From assembly GCA_013180625.2 (NCBI GenBank), contig SNVD02004835.1, positions 147,518 through 211,517 on the forward strand: 64,000 nt of DNA, given 5' to 3'. The DNA comes from Boswellia sacra. Lineage: Eukaryota; Streptophyta; Magnoliopsida; Sapindales; Burseraceae. The notes under the pieces were generated by a model, which did not search any database, was not told the DNA's origin, and saw only the letters and a list, made by a program, of their open reading frames with translations. Shown one piece after another: positions 48,622 through 59,903 of the stretch. The position numbers and the translations under genes were made by a program. Each line of letters starts with the position of its first letter. Position 1 is the first letter of the stretch.

Positions 48622-48785
48622 CTGCCTTGTTCAGACCAGGGCCTAACAAATGAGGGATTTGCTTGATCACATATTTTGATGCTAAAAAGGCAAGGTACTT
48701 CTTGGCAAGTTTCTTAGCCAATTTCTTGTTTTGTTGAGCTTCTTCAAACCTTCAACATCCATGTAATCCAAACCAATCTTTTCTG
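48622..48785 (-). pseudogene. RPL10A: Ribosomal protein L10a (uL1) exon fragment, captured in the CACTA element
   Basis: The minus strand reads [19 protein letters not shown] and, after a shift of one base in an A run (about 48740), [20 protein letters not shown] and [12 protein letters not shown]. This is the highly conserved middle of the 60S protein L10a. The piece starts at a splice-acceptor-like position and ends at NKAG followed by gcaagt, a GC-type donor. It is one exon only and frameshifted, so it cannot encode a ribosomal protein. It has the same orientation as the TFIIE-alpha fragment. Confidence 0.82.
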
Positions 48786-51216
48786 CTTGCAACATAAATT
48801 ATACAATTAAATGTAACTCAACATATAATATCATAACTTAAATAATAAACATGTTAGGATGATAGTAACATAACACAAAGAATCAAAGCTCCAAAATTAG
48901 AAAGTTATACAAACAACCATCAAGACTATGCAATAAATTTGCAAATTTTGAAATAATATCTATACTTGCAAATGACAATAATGATAGAGAACATGAAATG
49001 ACCTCGGCAAGGAATAAAATATTAAATAAATGAGAGTTTATTATTATTAAACTTGTTATGAAAGGTGAATTTCACCAATGCGACACATGGACATTATGAA
49101 CTTATCCTCAAGACATATGTGCATTAACTTGGCATCAGATTATTAGCTATAGACACAACCCATGACTGAAGCCTTTGTATAAATCTAAAAGACCTTAATT
49201 CAATTTCATGAAAGCGAACTTATCAATAATATTTTCATGTATTTTATTTAACAATAAAACATGGCAAAAGACCATTGAGGACATAGCTTCATTACTGTGT
49301 GAGCTCAATAATCTATTTAAGATCAACAACCGTAGAATTTAGATTTACATCGGCACAAAGGCAAGAAAAGAACTTGCCGTAAATGGAAAATAAATCGTTA
49401 TATACTGTATTAAAACTAAATCACTTCATCGATTTCATCCAATAGCTAACATATAATTTTGAAATTGACAAGTTAAATTGTTGAAACAATATTAGATAGA
49501 AAAAACCGATAAATAGAACTTTTTTTATTTTATTATATTTTAATCATTCTTTCATAAAGCTTCAATAGAAAAATGTAGAAATTTCACGTCTTAACTTTCC
49601 AAAATTTACAAACAAACATTTCAGCTAGAGGAAAGAATTCCCATTTGAAACGAATTTAACCACAGTCACTTTACCCTAAATATTAAAAAAAATGAAATTA
49701 AGCCTTAGAAGGATTCTGATAAATTAAGCCTAACACATAATATACAGCAAGTTGAGTTCAATTTGATTTCTTTAGAAATCAAACCAAAAAAAAAAAAAAA
49801 GAAACTATCAAGCTCTCTAATTTTCTATCTTTTCGTGAATTTCCCGAACACATGAGAAATTAATCCCAAAAAATAAAAACCCAAATCCAGTGTTGAGGAA
49901 TTAAAGAAGATAATAGGATGGAATTAAAATCTATTACGTAATTACAGTTGAAATCAAACTTTACTTGTAGAGAGAGGAAAAATGATCTGCAAACATTTGG
50001 TTAACTTGAGAACCTCTGATGATGAAACGCAAAAATTTGTAAAAATTAAGCACAACCGAAGTTAAAACACCACAACCTTCCCAAATTATTTAGCTAACAA
50101 CCAAGGCATAACCAAATTAGAAATGAAAAATAAAATCCCAGAAATTGTTTTACTAAAACCAATTAAAAAATTATTCAGTTCACATGCTCAACAACAATGG
50201 ATCTAAAATAAAAAAAGAAAATTGTGATTTAGATTGCGAAAAAATGACTGACCCGAGAGCTTTATGGGCATAGATCGAGACTTCTTGAGAGCCAAACATT
50301 TACAGATTTCACTTTTGAAATCGTTAGAGCACGGTTAGAGTCAAAGATTGGGGAACGTGAAGATGAAGATGAGGAGGATAATGAAATGATGATGGAGATG
50401 GAGAGATCAGTTGATGATGACGATGAGAGGGATGAGAAGGATGAGAGCATGAGTTTGAGCGGCTAAGATAAGAGGAAAAATGCTGTAGAGCATAGATCAA
50501 GGAGTGGGCATGTAGGGTTTGTTGCTAATATCAACCTAAACGACGTCGTTTTGGCATTATTGGTTTTTTGAAGCACCATTTGGTTTTAATTAATTTTTAA
50601 AATAAATTATAATAATTTTTACTTAACCACAAATATTATATTATTTCAAAATAAAATTTATTTGAGATTCTTAATTCCTTAATTTTTATCAAAAAAATTT
50701 AAAAAAATGTGATTTTTCACTTTGAAATTATAAAATAATCTTATTTATTTCATACAATTTCCACGTTTAAAATTTTACTTCTCTATAATTTAATATCTAA
50801 ATTTTTTTTCATATATACAATAATATTATCTTTTATTTAAGGATTTTAAAAATTTTAATTTTAATTGTAACATCAAATTATATTATTTAATCAATATTTT
50901 GACATTTATAACTTCTTTATTTTATTAAAATTCAAAATATTATATTCACATACTTGAAAAGAAAAAATGAGAAGATGGGGGGAAATGAAAAAATAGAGGG
51001 AAATGTGAGAGGGAAAAAGGAAAGATTACATATTTATATACTTGTCACACTTTTATAAATATGTGATAAATATGTGATTAAATGAAAACAAAAAATGACA
51101 AATAAGATGAATAGGCAGGTTTGACTTCTATACCCATGTTATATTTCTCATTTTTTAAAAAAACTGCTAAATAAAAAAATTGTAAAATGACAAATATGCA
51201 AAAAATTCTTGTAGTG

Positions 51217-54200
51217 TTTATTTAGTTTTAGCTTTTTTATTTAGTTTATATCCTTTTTTCTAGGCAAAGTGGCTGGTAGAATCTGCGTTGGTTCCATTGA
51301 GGCTTTTCCAAGAGCGATGTGAGGTAAGATTAAGTTTGAATTAATAATAAATGCTTTTAAAGAAAAGAGTGATTGCTCTTCCACTAACTTCCTAGACCCA
51401 CTGCACCAAACATAGCTTAAATATGCAAGTCAACCACACGCATCTCTCCATCACAAAATTGTTATTGAAACCCTAATTTATTTATAGATTGTGCTTGCCT
51501 GTATTTCTATTTGATTCTTATACTCTTGTTACTCTAATACTCCTTTTTCTTTCTCTTTTTCCTGGCTATTGGAGCTCATCATGCCGAAACCGAAGAGAAT
51601 GCGATCGCAAGAGATCTCGGGCTTGCAAACAACAATGTGAAAGGTTCTCTTCACCTTCTTCTCTTTTGGCCTCTTTCTTCCTCCGTAACTACGATGCCGT
51701 TTTTAATTTCGGTTTTCTTTTCTTGATATGTGTTTAGGGATGCCAAGGTCTTTGAAGATAATGCCGCTGAGAAGGTGCCTTTGCTGGAGACTTTTCCAGG
51801 GGTAAAACTTAAATAGAAATAAGAATAAAAGTTCCTTTTAATTTTAATTATCTAACTTTTGCTCTTTATTTGGTTAATTTATACTTTCTTTTATAAGTTC
51901 TTTTTAATAAAATTAAGCTTATGGTCAGATGAATTTGATTGATAGTTTGAAAGATTTTATAGTCTTGGCCATTGTGGGGGCTTTTCATCTATGAGCGATA
52001 TGATGTCGTTAAATGTCCATAATTCTTCTATTAGCAATTACTTTAGAATTGAAAGCTAGGTAAGTTATTGTTTTTTATAGAAGATTGGTTTTGTTAGTCA
52101 TTTATTTCATAATTCTGCATAAATATTGTAAAGCATTTTAGTGGCTATCTACAATTTATAAGTTTAATTGTTATTGGATTACTGGATGTCGATCTGAGTA
52201 ATTGAGAAGGAGAATGAAAATTACAAAAGGAATTGTGCGAGCTTTGCCCTAGTTAAAGTACTTTTTTTTTATATTTAATTTATTCTCTTCACCTTTATGA
52301 CTTCTGTGGCAGTGTTATAAATCATTGACAGTTTTTCTAAGTTTTACTGTTAGTTTTTTTTTCATTTTTTTTAATTGAATAGAGTTTACATATAATTTTA
52401 TCAACTTTTCTTTTTCATTGCTTAATAAGGCTCTAATTGTTTCTAGCATCTACTGTTCTTTAAATTTTGATTCTTTTATGTCAACTTCACTCTTACGTAA
52501 TAGTGTTTTAATTTCGATATTCTATTCATGTGTCTTGGGTGTCATTAATTTAACAATAAATTGAATTGAATATGTATTCTTGATCATGATTATTAGGATC
52601 TGAATAACTATATCTTGAGACAATTATATTAGGTTTTATGATTATAATACAATATACCTTAATAAATAAATTGAAGGCAGTTGACTATGAGGCTACTTTC
52701 ATTTATCATATGTTTGGAATTTATTTTGCTACAAAATTGCTCCTTATTTTATTCAGTTTTATTTTATATTCATTCTTAGTATGAAAACCAATACTAAAGA
52801 TTTTAAACAGTTTTCCATTTGTTTTGTTGTACTTTTATAGGTCAATATGATGGTTAAATTAGTGCTTATTTTTTAAACTAACTAGTACTGATCTTCCTTT
52901 GACTTGAAGGCCACGAAGATTACAGCAGGTTGAGGCCACTTAGTTACCACTGGTGCAGACTTCAAGGTCGGGAAGAATATAGCAATGGTATTTAAATTAC
53001 TTTGCTTGAGTATTGTTTTCTAGCAGTAGTCTTATCTCAACAAAACCCTTTATGACCTGAATAACTTTTCTTTTTGCGTTTTCCTTTATTTTCTCTTTTT
53101 GCATTTTTTTTTTTTTGTGGACCAGTTTTGACATCATTTTCCACTAATTTTCAGATAGTATTCACACCATGCGAAGCAATAAGTGATTGCTATGCTTCAA
53201 CTTATCATGCCCAAAGCCTTAATCTTTACCAGGTCAAGTCGATCATCAAGCAGAGTTCCAATATAATTCCTTTGTGACGCTGGTATATAAACACGAGGCT
53301 ACATGTCAAGAACATGAAACACAAATTTGATTTCTTTTTTTTTGACATTAGATTGAGACAGCTAAAAAAATTTGCCGATAATTAGCTCACACAAGATATA
53401 CAAAATATTCATATGGATACAAGATTAACACAATATATTCTTTCTCATAAGTAGAGTTTAGTTCAAAGTCACCGCCTGTACTCATCTCCACAGTCACCAA
53501 TCACTTTGAGCAAATCCTTTCCCTTTTTCGTAACTTCTTGTAATATTTTGCTGTCTCATGCTTCCCAAATTCTTGGATTTAAGTTTCAGTATTACCAGCG
53601 TATGGAAGTAAACAGCCCTGTACCACATGGGCTTTATAACCTTACAACTTTGCTTGTGAAGAAAGAGTCTATTGATCTTGATAGCATGTGAGTAACTTGT
53701 GAACAATTTTATTCTGGTGCTGATTTTTTTTTATTTAGGGTCATCCGGGGGTATGAAGGCTTTTGTTTATTTGTGCAACTTTCCTGTTGATTGGTAATTT
53801 AATTAAGTGGTGACTGTTCTTTGTAGAATGCTTGTGAGAATACTACTTAAGAAATCTTTTCTTTTCTTTTTTGGTTTCTGTATGAAACTTAAGAGTAGGA
53901 GGATTCGTGTGTGAGATCTTTTTCTTTTAATGATGAGAGTTTCAGGCAATCGAAGCCAATCCGATGTTAAATATCTTGCCTTATTTCTTTATAATGCTTC
54001 TTATTTTGAATATTTGAATTAGTTGTACTACCTAATTTTATCTATATCAAATACTTGTAGAACCTGAATTTGTGACACTGAATTTTTGAATGGTGTTATA
54101 TTAACGTGAATATTATATAAAAATAAATGGTGTTATTAATGTGAATATTATTGTTTGAGTGGATTTGATTTTTGAATTGAAACTCAGTGGATGGCTGATC

Positions 54201-54263
54201 CTCTTCGCTGGCTAAGCTGATATCTTCTTTGGACATTTTTTATTTTTTATTTTTGCTATTGAG
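51217..54263 (+). other. Exon-like segments of unrecognised gene(s)
   Basis: No long frame, but several intervals look like exons. The best is 51264-51323, 60 bp between ttctag and gtaaga, open in one frame as AKWLVESALVPLRLFQERCE. A second, about 51575-51640, ends tgaaag|gttctc. A third at 51738-51800 starts after tttag and ends ccaggg|gtaaaa. Their joined frames are not consistently open, and I do not recognise the protein. Further weak candidates lie at 52910-52990 and 53157-53277. The rest is AT-rich intron-like DNA. They may be pieces of one degraded gene or separate captured fragments. Confidence 0.4.
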
Positions 54264-55000
54264 TGGAAGACTGGGTAAAGAAGATGCGTCTGATCGTGGT
54301 ATTATGGTCAGAGCTTTAGAAGACATAATTACAAATATGTCCCTTACTTCTGATAGTGTGGAAGTCTCTTATTTGCAGGTATCAAACTCTTATGTTGCAC
54401 AAAAATTCACTTGTTTTTCAGGGCTCGTGTTACTTTTTGGTTCTTTTTGTTGCTTAAATGCTGTGTCACCTTTGGTAGACATGGTTGTGAGTTGTTGCTT
54501 GAGCAAAAGTCACTAGATATGATCTGTTTCTTCAATAGAAATGTTTATTTTCCGAGTCATTTAGGGAAGTCTGAACATGGATACATCTCAGGATGCACTA
54601 GAAAAGGTTGTTAAGTTTATAGCATTTGTGAAATATTTTGGAGTGGATGCCAAAGTTGTTATAAGTTCTGGTCTAATCATCTGATATTTTATGAGGATCG
54701 TTTTCATTTCATGGGGTTTTTTAACCAAACTTAATGCTTACTCTTGGAGGTAAGTTGTCATCTCATTCGTATGCAATGAAATTTACTGTTGTCTTTGTTC
54801 TCTGATGGATTATGACTCTCACTATTATTTCATATTTGTTTTTCAGTTGTACATGGAATCTATACAAGATTTGCTTGCTCCAAAGAAGATTAATATCCCA
54901 ATTAATGAGGACAAGACTGGAGAAGTTTCATTGCCTGGTGCAACAATAATTAAAGTTCAAGATCTTGATCATTTCTTAGAATTACTGCAAATTGGTGAAG
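54264..55000 (+). pseudogene. ARK-type (armadillo-repeat) kinesin motor fragment, two exons, cut by an LTR element
   Basis: Exon 54264-54378 (after ttgag, ending CAG|gtatca) reads GRLGKEDASDRGIMVRALED and then VEVSYLQ. Exon 54847-55000 (after ttttcag) continues in phase as LYMESIQDLLAP, INIPINED, TGEVSLPGATI and FLELLQIGE. This is the kinesin motor core just after the P-loop, with the NED.TGEV insert seen in plant ARK/KIN-U kinesins, closest in memory to the ARK3/KIN-UA type. Plant ARK kinesins act on microtubules in cell morphogenesis. The P-loop exon, all upstream exons, the rest of the motor, coiled coil and ARM repeats are absent. The second exon ends abruptly at the LTR start at 55001. 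One codon is missing in INEDKTGEV relative to what I expect. Confidence 0.8.
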
Positions 55001-56417
55001 TGATGCGTTCGAAACTAGCAAGTATACTAGTCGCACAAGTAATAAAGTGATAAGTAAGATATCGTTCCCACGAGGATTGATTCTAATTGAATTTGTTATT
55101 CGAAAGCGAAAACAGAATAAATGGGGGGGTTTTGTTGATTGATTAACTAAACTCAATTCGAAAGCAAATGAAGAATAATACAATGCAAAGTTAAATCAAT
55201 TGAGAGATACACAATAAAAGAAATCTGGTTAAGGGATTATTCTCTACCACAAGATATGGATTTGCGAATTAATTGTAAAATTGTCATCCAATTACACCAT
55301 TGAAATTATCAACCGTAGATAACAACAAGCTCTGTTATCCCAATCTTTCCTTACTTTGTTGTTAAATAAAACAGGCTCTTTATTTAATCTCTATCCATTA
55401 AACAACCTAGAACAAGCTCTCTAAATTTAATTCAATGGATGCATTACAATAAGAAAGATAGGTTGATCTAAGCAATAAACACACAAGCTCGGATTATTTA
55501 ACTTAGGTTGTATTCTCCAATTGCAATCTCTGATCACAATTTTGCTACTAAGGATTAGAAATTCAAGACAATTACGGATCAAGATTTCTAGTCTAGCAAT
55601 AGACAACAACCAGATTATATTCAGTTGGCCATTCCCAAATACAATCTAGCAAGCAATCATAAGCATTAGATATGGGAAAATACAAGCAACTTCAATTAGA
55701 GAATTGGATAACAACTTCTTGCACAATCAACTCACAAAAACCATATCAGGGGCTTTGAAATCACCCTCAACCAATTCAGATTCAGTTACACATGTTTAAG
55801 AACGTGGTAAATACAATACAACATGGAGACATTCCAGAAAATGAAAGGGAAGGGAAAAACTTAGCAAATTTGATGTAATTCTCTTTGGATTGTAGTTCTT
55901 CCTCTTTCCAAGCTTCCTTTCTCCTTCAAGAACTCCAGGAGATGAAAGAATTCCAGAGCTGCAGCCTCCACCACGTTCTCCCCTCTTCAAGTTATGAAAA
56001 TAAAACCCTAAAATGTGTTTAAATACTCTGCTACAGTAACGTGCTACAGTGTCCCGTATTATACATGCTACAGTGATGTGTGGAATTACATTTCTACACT
56101 TCTCACACTGTTTTGATTACAACTTTCGGTACACTGAATGGATTCATAAACCGTAAATTTCTCCAAAAAGTAGACTTCGAGAGCTTTTCAACGGTATATG
56201 ATATGTCATCGGGTTCATTGTATATCAATACAATTAAATCCGAGAAGATGGTTGACTAGCAGAGGTGAAAATGAAGGGTTTTACTCCATTTTTGTGCAAG
56301 TTGCTCCAAAACTCCTACAAACATCAAAACCACACAAAAACATAAAAATACCAAGGAATATAGCAAAGAAACATGGACGAATTGATATAAAAGTAATACA
56401 TAAATAGACACCTATCA
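55001..56417 (-). repeat. 3' LTR of the LOG-carrying element
   Basis: 1417 bp. On the minus strand it begins TGATAGGTG (56417) and ends CGCATCA (55001). It pairs with 62803-64000+. It contains direct ctacagt words near 56030-56075. Confidence 0.9.
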
Positions 56418-56432
56418 AATTCCCCCACACTT
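56418..56432 (-). other. Polypurine tract of the LOG-carrying element
   Basis: Minus strand aagtgtgggggaattt immediately before the 3' LTR start. Confidence 0.85.
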
Positions 56433-58394
56433 AGACTTTGCTAGTCCTCGAGCAACTAAAATGATACGAAACAAAACTAAACCGAAACAGAATCAAAGAA
56501 AAATTAAAACACACAAATGCTTCAACTTGCAAATAGGCCTCAAAGATTGTACTTAATTATAACCCAAGGAAAACTTCAAAATAATGCACTTGATCAAGAA
56601 TTTTATCTCAAAGATTAGTTTCGCTTCATTTCAATTCCTCAAGTGTGTGTGTGTAGAGCCATTCTCACCTAATCACTTGTAACCCGGATGAGTTTATGCA
56701 TAAAAATGAATCATATTTAATATTGAAGATGTGTGTATAAATGAACTCCATAGGCCTGCTTTTCAAGTCACTCTCCACTAATGTAGACATGCACAACACC
56801 AAGGATCAAGTAGGACTTTATTAAGCTTGTAACGTTTGGCTTGGGTGAAGGTATGATAAAGGATAATAATTTGGCTCAAATCACCCACAAACACATAAAT
56901 CATTCAAGAATATGTAGAGCTCAACCCTATAACACAACTTCATTTCAATTCACCAGGTTACTCCCCCAAACTTATTTAGAACACTCAATCTTTTTTTTTT
57001 TTTTTGCAGAAAACAAAAGAAAACTACACCCCCACACTTTGTTGTTTCATTCTTTTTAAGAACACTTAAGGGTATAGATCTCTTATTCTTCTTCTTTTGT
57101 TCTCTTTTTTTCTTTTTTTTCTTTTTTTCTTTTTTTTATTACACTTCCCTCCCCCACACTTAAACAACACATTGTCCCCAATGTGTAAGTATGTGGACAA
57201 TAAGTACAGATTGGCTTTTTTCTTTTTTTTTTCAAACACAATGGAACTCACTTGCATTGCTCATGACACATTCCAACCTCCTCTAACTTTCCAAAACCAG
57301 AACATAGCTCAAAATTTAATTGTGAATGATCTACATGCTCATAGGTAAGGGATTAACTGTTTGGAACAAAATCGTTTTAGGTTAGGAAATCTTTTAGTGA
57401 GTTAACAAAGAAAAAGGATTACAAAGGCTCAAAGGGGTAACTAGGGATCAATTTCTGTCAAGGTTGGCTATTAAGGCTCAAACGGTCCAAAGATGGCCTA
57501 AATCATTTCCCCAATGTTGCACAGTCTCGGATTTCGCCTTGAGTGACCATCAAACAAGTTCTAGAATTCATTGAAATCTGAAGAAACATTTAAATTACAT
57601 AAACTTTCTCTAAGTGAACAAATAACTCAGTGATAATAGCTCAGTGCTCAATGTTGCGCAAGGAATCAAAAGCAAAGCGAAAACCAATAAACATTTCAAG
57701 CACACAGATCCATGCATCATTTATCATTTTCCAAGAGTTATTCTTAATTCAATCATTATCTTATCATCGACCCACAAATGCAAGAAAAGAGGTACGTGGC
57801 GTTGTTACACCTGAGTCAAGATTGTATATTTCAACAATCCTTAGGACCAGTAGCCCGCAGACTTAAGGTTTCCAGCCTATATACCTTTATTATGAAAGAA
57901 CAAAACAAGAAACAAGACACTTCAAACAACATGAAATAAACAAACTACAGATTTATTGAGAGAGAATGCGTTTCAAGAGTTAAGAAAACCCCATATTCTG
58001 CCATTCTCAGGTTTTTCCACAATGTTTTTTTTTTTTCGAATCGAAACTGATAAAGACAAAAACACACAACAACTCGAAATTACATAAAACTAAACTTACT
58101 CAGAAAATAATAAAGTCCAACAAATCAGAAAACACAAACAAGTCAGTTAGAATGGGTCTAAAAAGTTTAGAAGTTAGCCTCCTTATTCAGCCATTATGGA
58201 TTAAAGAAATCCAGAATGCGTTTCAAGAGAACTTGAACTTTTCAAGCCACCACTCTAAAAGCCAAGATTAGAAAATATTACCTGGGGTGAAAGAAAATAA
58301 CCTGAAAAAAAACCTCAAAAGAATGACATGAAAAATCTCAAATAAACACACTAAAAAGAAAGCAAACAAAACGAAGCAAACCAGCAAATAGAGA
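56433..58394 (-). other. 3' noncoding region of the LOG-carrying element
   Basis: Lies between the LOG stop and the PPT. It contains long T/C-rich runs on the plus strand (56990-57006, 57105-57138, 57219-57232), a second gtgtggggga-like purine word on the minus strand near 57154-57162, and a short inverted phrase (acacattgtccccaatgtgt, 57168-57187). Open stretches are short and motif-free. There is no RT, RNase H or integrase. Confidence 0.6.
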
Positions 58395-59045
58395 TTACAG
58401 ATGGAGGGTTAAATCCAGTTGACGCCTTTTGTTGCCTTCTCCAAACCAATTTATCCGAGCCATTGTTGGATCAGGTGAATAGACGAATTCTTGTAGTTTG
58501 TCAATTAACTCTCCTGCAGTTGAAGCTGTAACCAGAATTTGCCTTGCTGACGGTGAGATGAAATTTTTTTCTACAGCTTGATCAAGAAAGGACAACAAAC
58601 CATCAAAAAATTTATTAACATTTAACAAACCAATGGGTTTCCGATGGATGTTTAGCTGTGCCCAAGAGGTGATTTGAAATATCTCCTCTAATGTACCATA
58701 ACCACCCGGCAAAGCTATAAATGCATCGGACTTAACAACCATATGTGCAATACGCTCATGCATACTAGAGACCTGTAACTCTTCCCCGATTGTGTTGCCT
58801 ACGATATCTCGTACAGCTACTGGTTTAGGGATAATGCCGAGAACTTTGCTCCCTCCTAGGGATGCAGCTGTTGACACACACCCCATTAACCCAAGACTAC
58901 CCCCTCCATAAATCAAATTAATACCCCTCGCAGCTAATGTCCTACCAAGATCAAGAGCTGCTGTGGTAAACTCTCCATCTTTACCAAATTGCGATCCGCA
59001 AAATACGCATATATTGCGGAATCGCCGAATTGGTGTTTTCTCCAT
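58395..59045 (-). CDS. LOG: Cytokinin riboside 5'-monophosphate phosphoribohydrolase (LOG family), intronless
   Basis: A 216-residue uninterrupted ORF, the usual full length for plant LOG enzymes, which release active cytokinin bases from their riboside monophosphates in one step in the cytosol or nucleus. It is a Rossmann-like lysine-decarboxylase-type fold. FCGSQFGK lies at residues 15-22, YGGGSLGLMG at 46-55, the catalytic Arg in MHERIAHM at 98, and the signature PGGYGTLEE at 113-121 with its Glu. ITSWAQLNIHRKPIGLLNV follows at 125-143. All key residues are present; only FCGSS reads FCGSQ. Plant LOG genes normally have several introns and this has none, so it is probably a retrocopy. It lies within an LTR element, in the same orientation, where RT and integrase should be. 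The start ATG has an AG-rich context (tagaaATGg). A TATA-like tatatac lies about 100 bp upstream and a G-box repeat 145-385 bp upstream. Confidence 0.93.
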   Translation of the reverse strand: MEKTPIRRFRNICVFCGSQFGKDGEFTTAALDLGRTLAARGINLIYGGGSLGLMGCVSTAASLGGSKVLGIIPKPVAVRDIVGNTIGEELQVSSMHERIAHMVVKSDAFIALPGGYGTLEEIFQITSWAQLNIHRKPIGLLNVNKFFDGLLSFLDQAVEKNFISPSARQILVTASTAGELIDKLQEFVYSPDPTMARINWFGEGNKRRQLDLTLHL

Positions 59046-59139
59046 TTCTACAAGTGCTCTAATCTTGTGTAAGACACGTTAGATATTATGCTTTTCAATT
59101 GCAAGACAGGTTATGGAATGACATATGAAAATATGCAGA

Positions 59140-59152
59140 ATGTATATATACA
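59140..59152 (-). promoter_or_regulatory. TATA-like box upstream of the LOG ORF
   Basis: Minus strand gtgtatatatac, about 100 bp before the LOG ATG at 59045. Position and sequence fit a TATA box, but AT-rich DNA gives such words often. Confidence 0.35.
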
Positions 59153-59184
59153 CCCATAAAACTCTCAAATTTTGACACATGGGG

Positions 59185-59430
59185 ACATACTTTCGGTGGG
59201 GGTTGCTCGATGCAGATTTATCGCCCCAAGATTTGAAAAAATGAGATATGCTTTCGGCGGGGTTTGACAAAACCTACACACTTGTCTCCCACGTGAAGCA
59301 TGAAAAATGGAAATATAATTTCGGTGGGGTTTGACAAAACCGCCACACTTATCTCCCACGTGAAGCATGAAAAGTAGAGATATACTTTCGGCGAAGATTG
59401 ACAAAACCTCCACACTTGTCTCCACGTGTG
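59185..59430 (-). repeat. Tandem repeat, four units of about 61-67 bp, three with a G-box (CACGTG)
   Basis: The landmark ctttcgg(t/c)gg recurs at about 59190, 59251, 59318 (as atttcggtgg) and 59385. Units share tttgacaaaacc and then ctcccacgtgaagcatg. CACGTG occurs at 59290-59295, 59357-59362 and 59423-59428, spaced 67 and 66 bp. G-boxes bind bZIP and bHLH regulators in plants. The array sits directly upstream of LOG and could act as an enhancer; that function is inferred only. Confidence 0.85.
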
Positions 59431-59657
59431 TGTATGACATGGGGTAGTCATATGGTTTGTCAAAAAGAAAACTTGAAATTAAAACAAACAAAATCAACAA
59501 ACAACAACAACACAAAAACAACATTGATAATCAGATCAAACGAAACAAGAAAGAATAAAATTCGACAACAACAACACACATTCAAATATACAAGTAGTTG
59601 TGATTGTGGCTCACATCTTCCTCTGGTTTTTACGTCCAGTAACGGCTGAAACGCCTT

Positions 59658-59903
59658 CTATGAGTCGGGGATTTGCTTCCCATCCAGTTTTCTTATAAAC
59701 TGGCAAACAGGGTCTTTTTTAGTCAGATTCCCTAGACTATAACACTGCAATTCATCACGAAATTGTGTCCATAGATTAAGCAATTCACGCTGAACAATTC
59801 CAAAAGAATGTGACTCGAGAGTTAACAAAACATTATCCAGCGACTCATTACTCAAACCATTCTTAATAAATGAAAGTTTTATCTTCTCTATTCCTGGACG
59901 CAA
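59658..59903 (-). CDS. Hypothetical 81-residue ORF between the cysteine-rich ORF and LOG
   Basis: Starts at an ATG (59903) that overlaps the end of the preceding ORF (59863-60279) by 41 bases in another frame, an arrangement like compact viral genomes. It reads MRPGIEKIKLSFIKNGL and then ELLNLWTQFRDELQCYS. It has no signal peptide, membrane segment or motif that I recognise. It has the same orientation as LOG and the host element. It may be a fragment of a larger captured gene. Confidence 0.4.
   Translation of the reverse strand: MRPGIEKIKLSFIKNGLSNESLDNVLLTLESHSFGIVQRELLNLWTQFRDELQCYSLGNLTKKDPVCQFIRKLDGKQIPDS

Larger units (their letters stand above)
46286..51216. mobile_element. Complete non-autonomous CACTA element carrying host gene fragments
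   Basis: The left end CACTACAAGAA (46286) and right end TTCTTGTAGTG (to 51216) are perfect inverted repeats, flanked by ttt on both sides (46283-46285 and 51217-51219), the 3-bp target duplication of CACTA elements. The size is 4931 bp. Subterminal inverted motifs crowd the left end (46310-46640). No transposase is present. The interior contains minus-strand pieces of TFIIE-alpha (46846-47720) and ribosomal protein L10a (48622-48785). Also on the minus strand is a serine-rich 62-codon open frame (50262-50450) of unknown origin. The remaining DNA between these pieces is AT-rich and featureless. Confidence 0.9.

Noticed and set aside
50262..50450. Serine-rich ORF inside the CACTA element as a captured gene
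   Set aside because: It comes from GAT/ATC-rich repeats; I could not match it to any protein, so it is only mentioned within the element.
59079..59524. Minus-strand ORFs across the G-box repeat as repeat proteins
   Set aside because: Several frames are open at once because the unit lengths (61, 67, 67) shift frame. The repetition is at DNA level, and no unit is preserved as protein.
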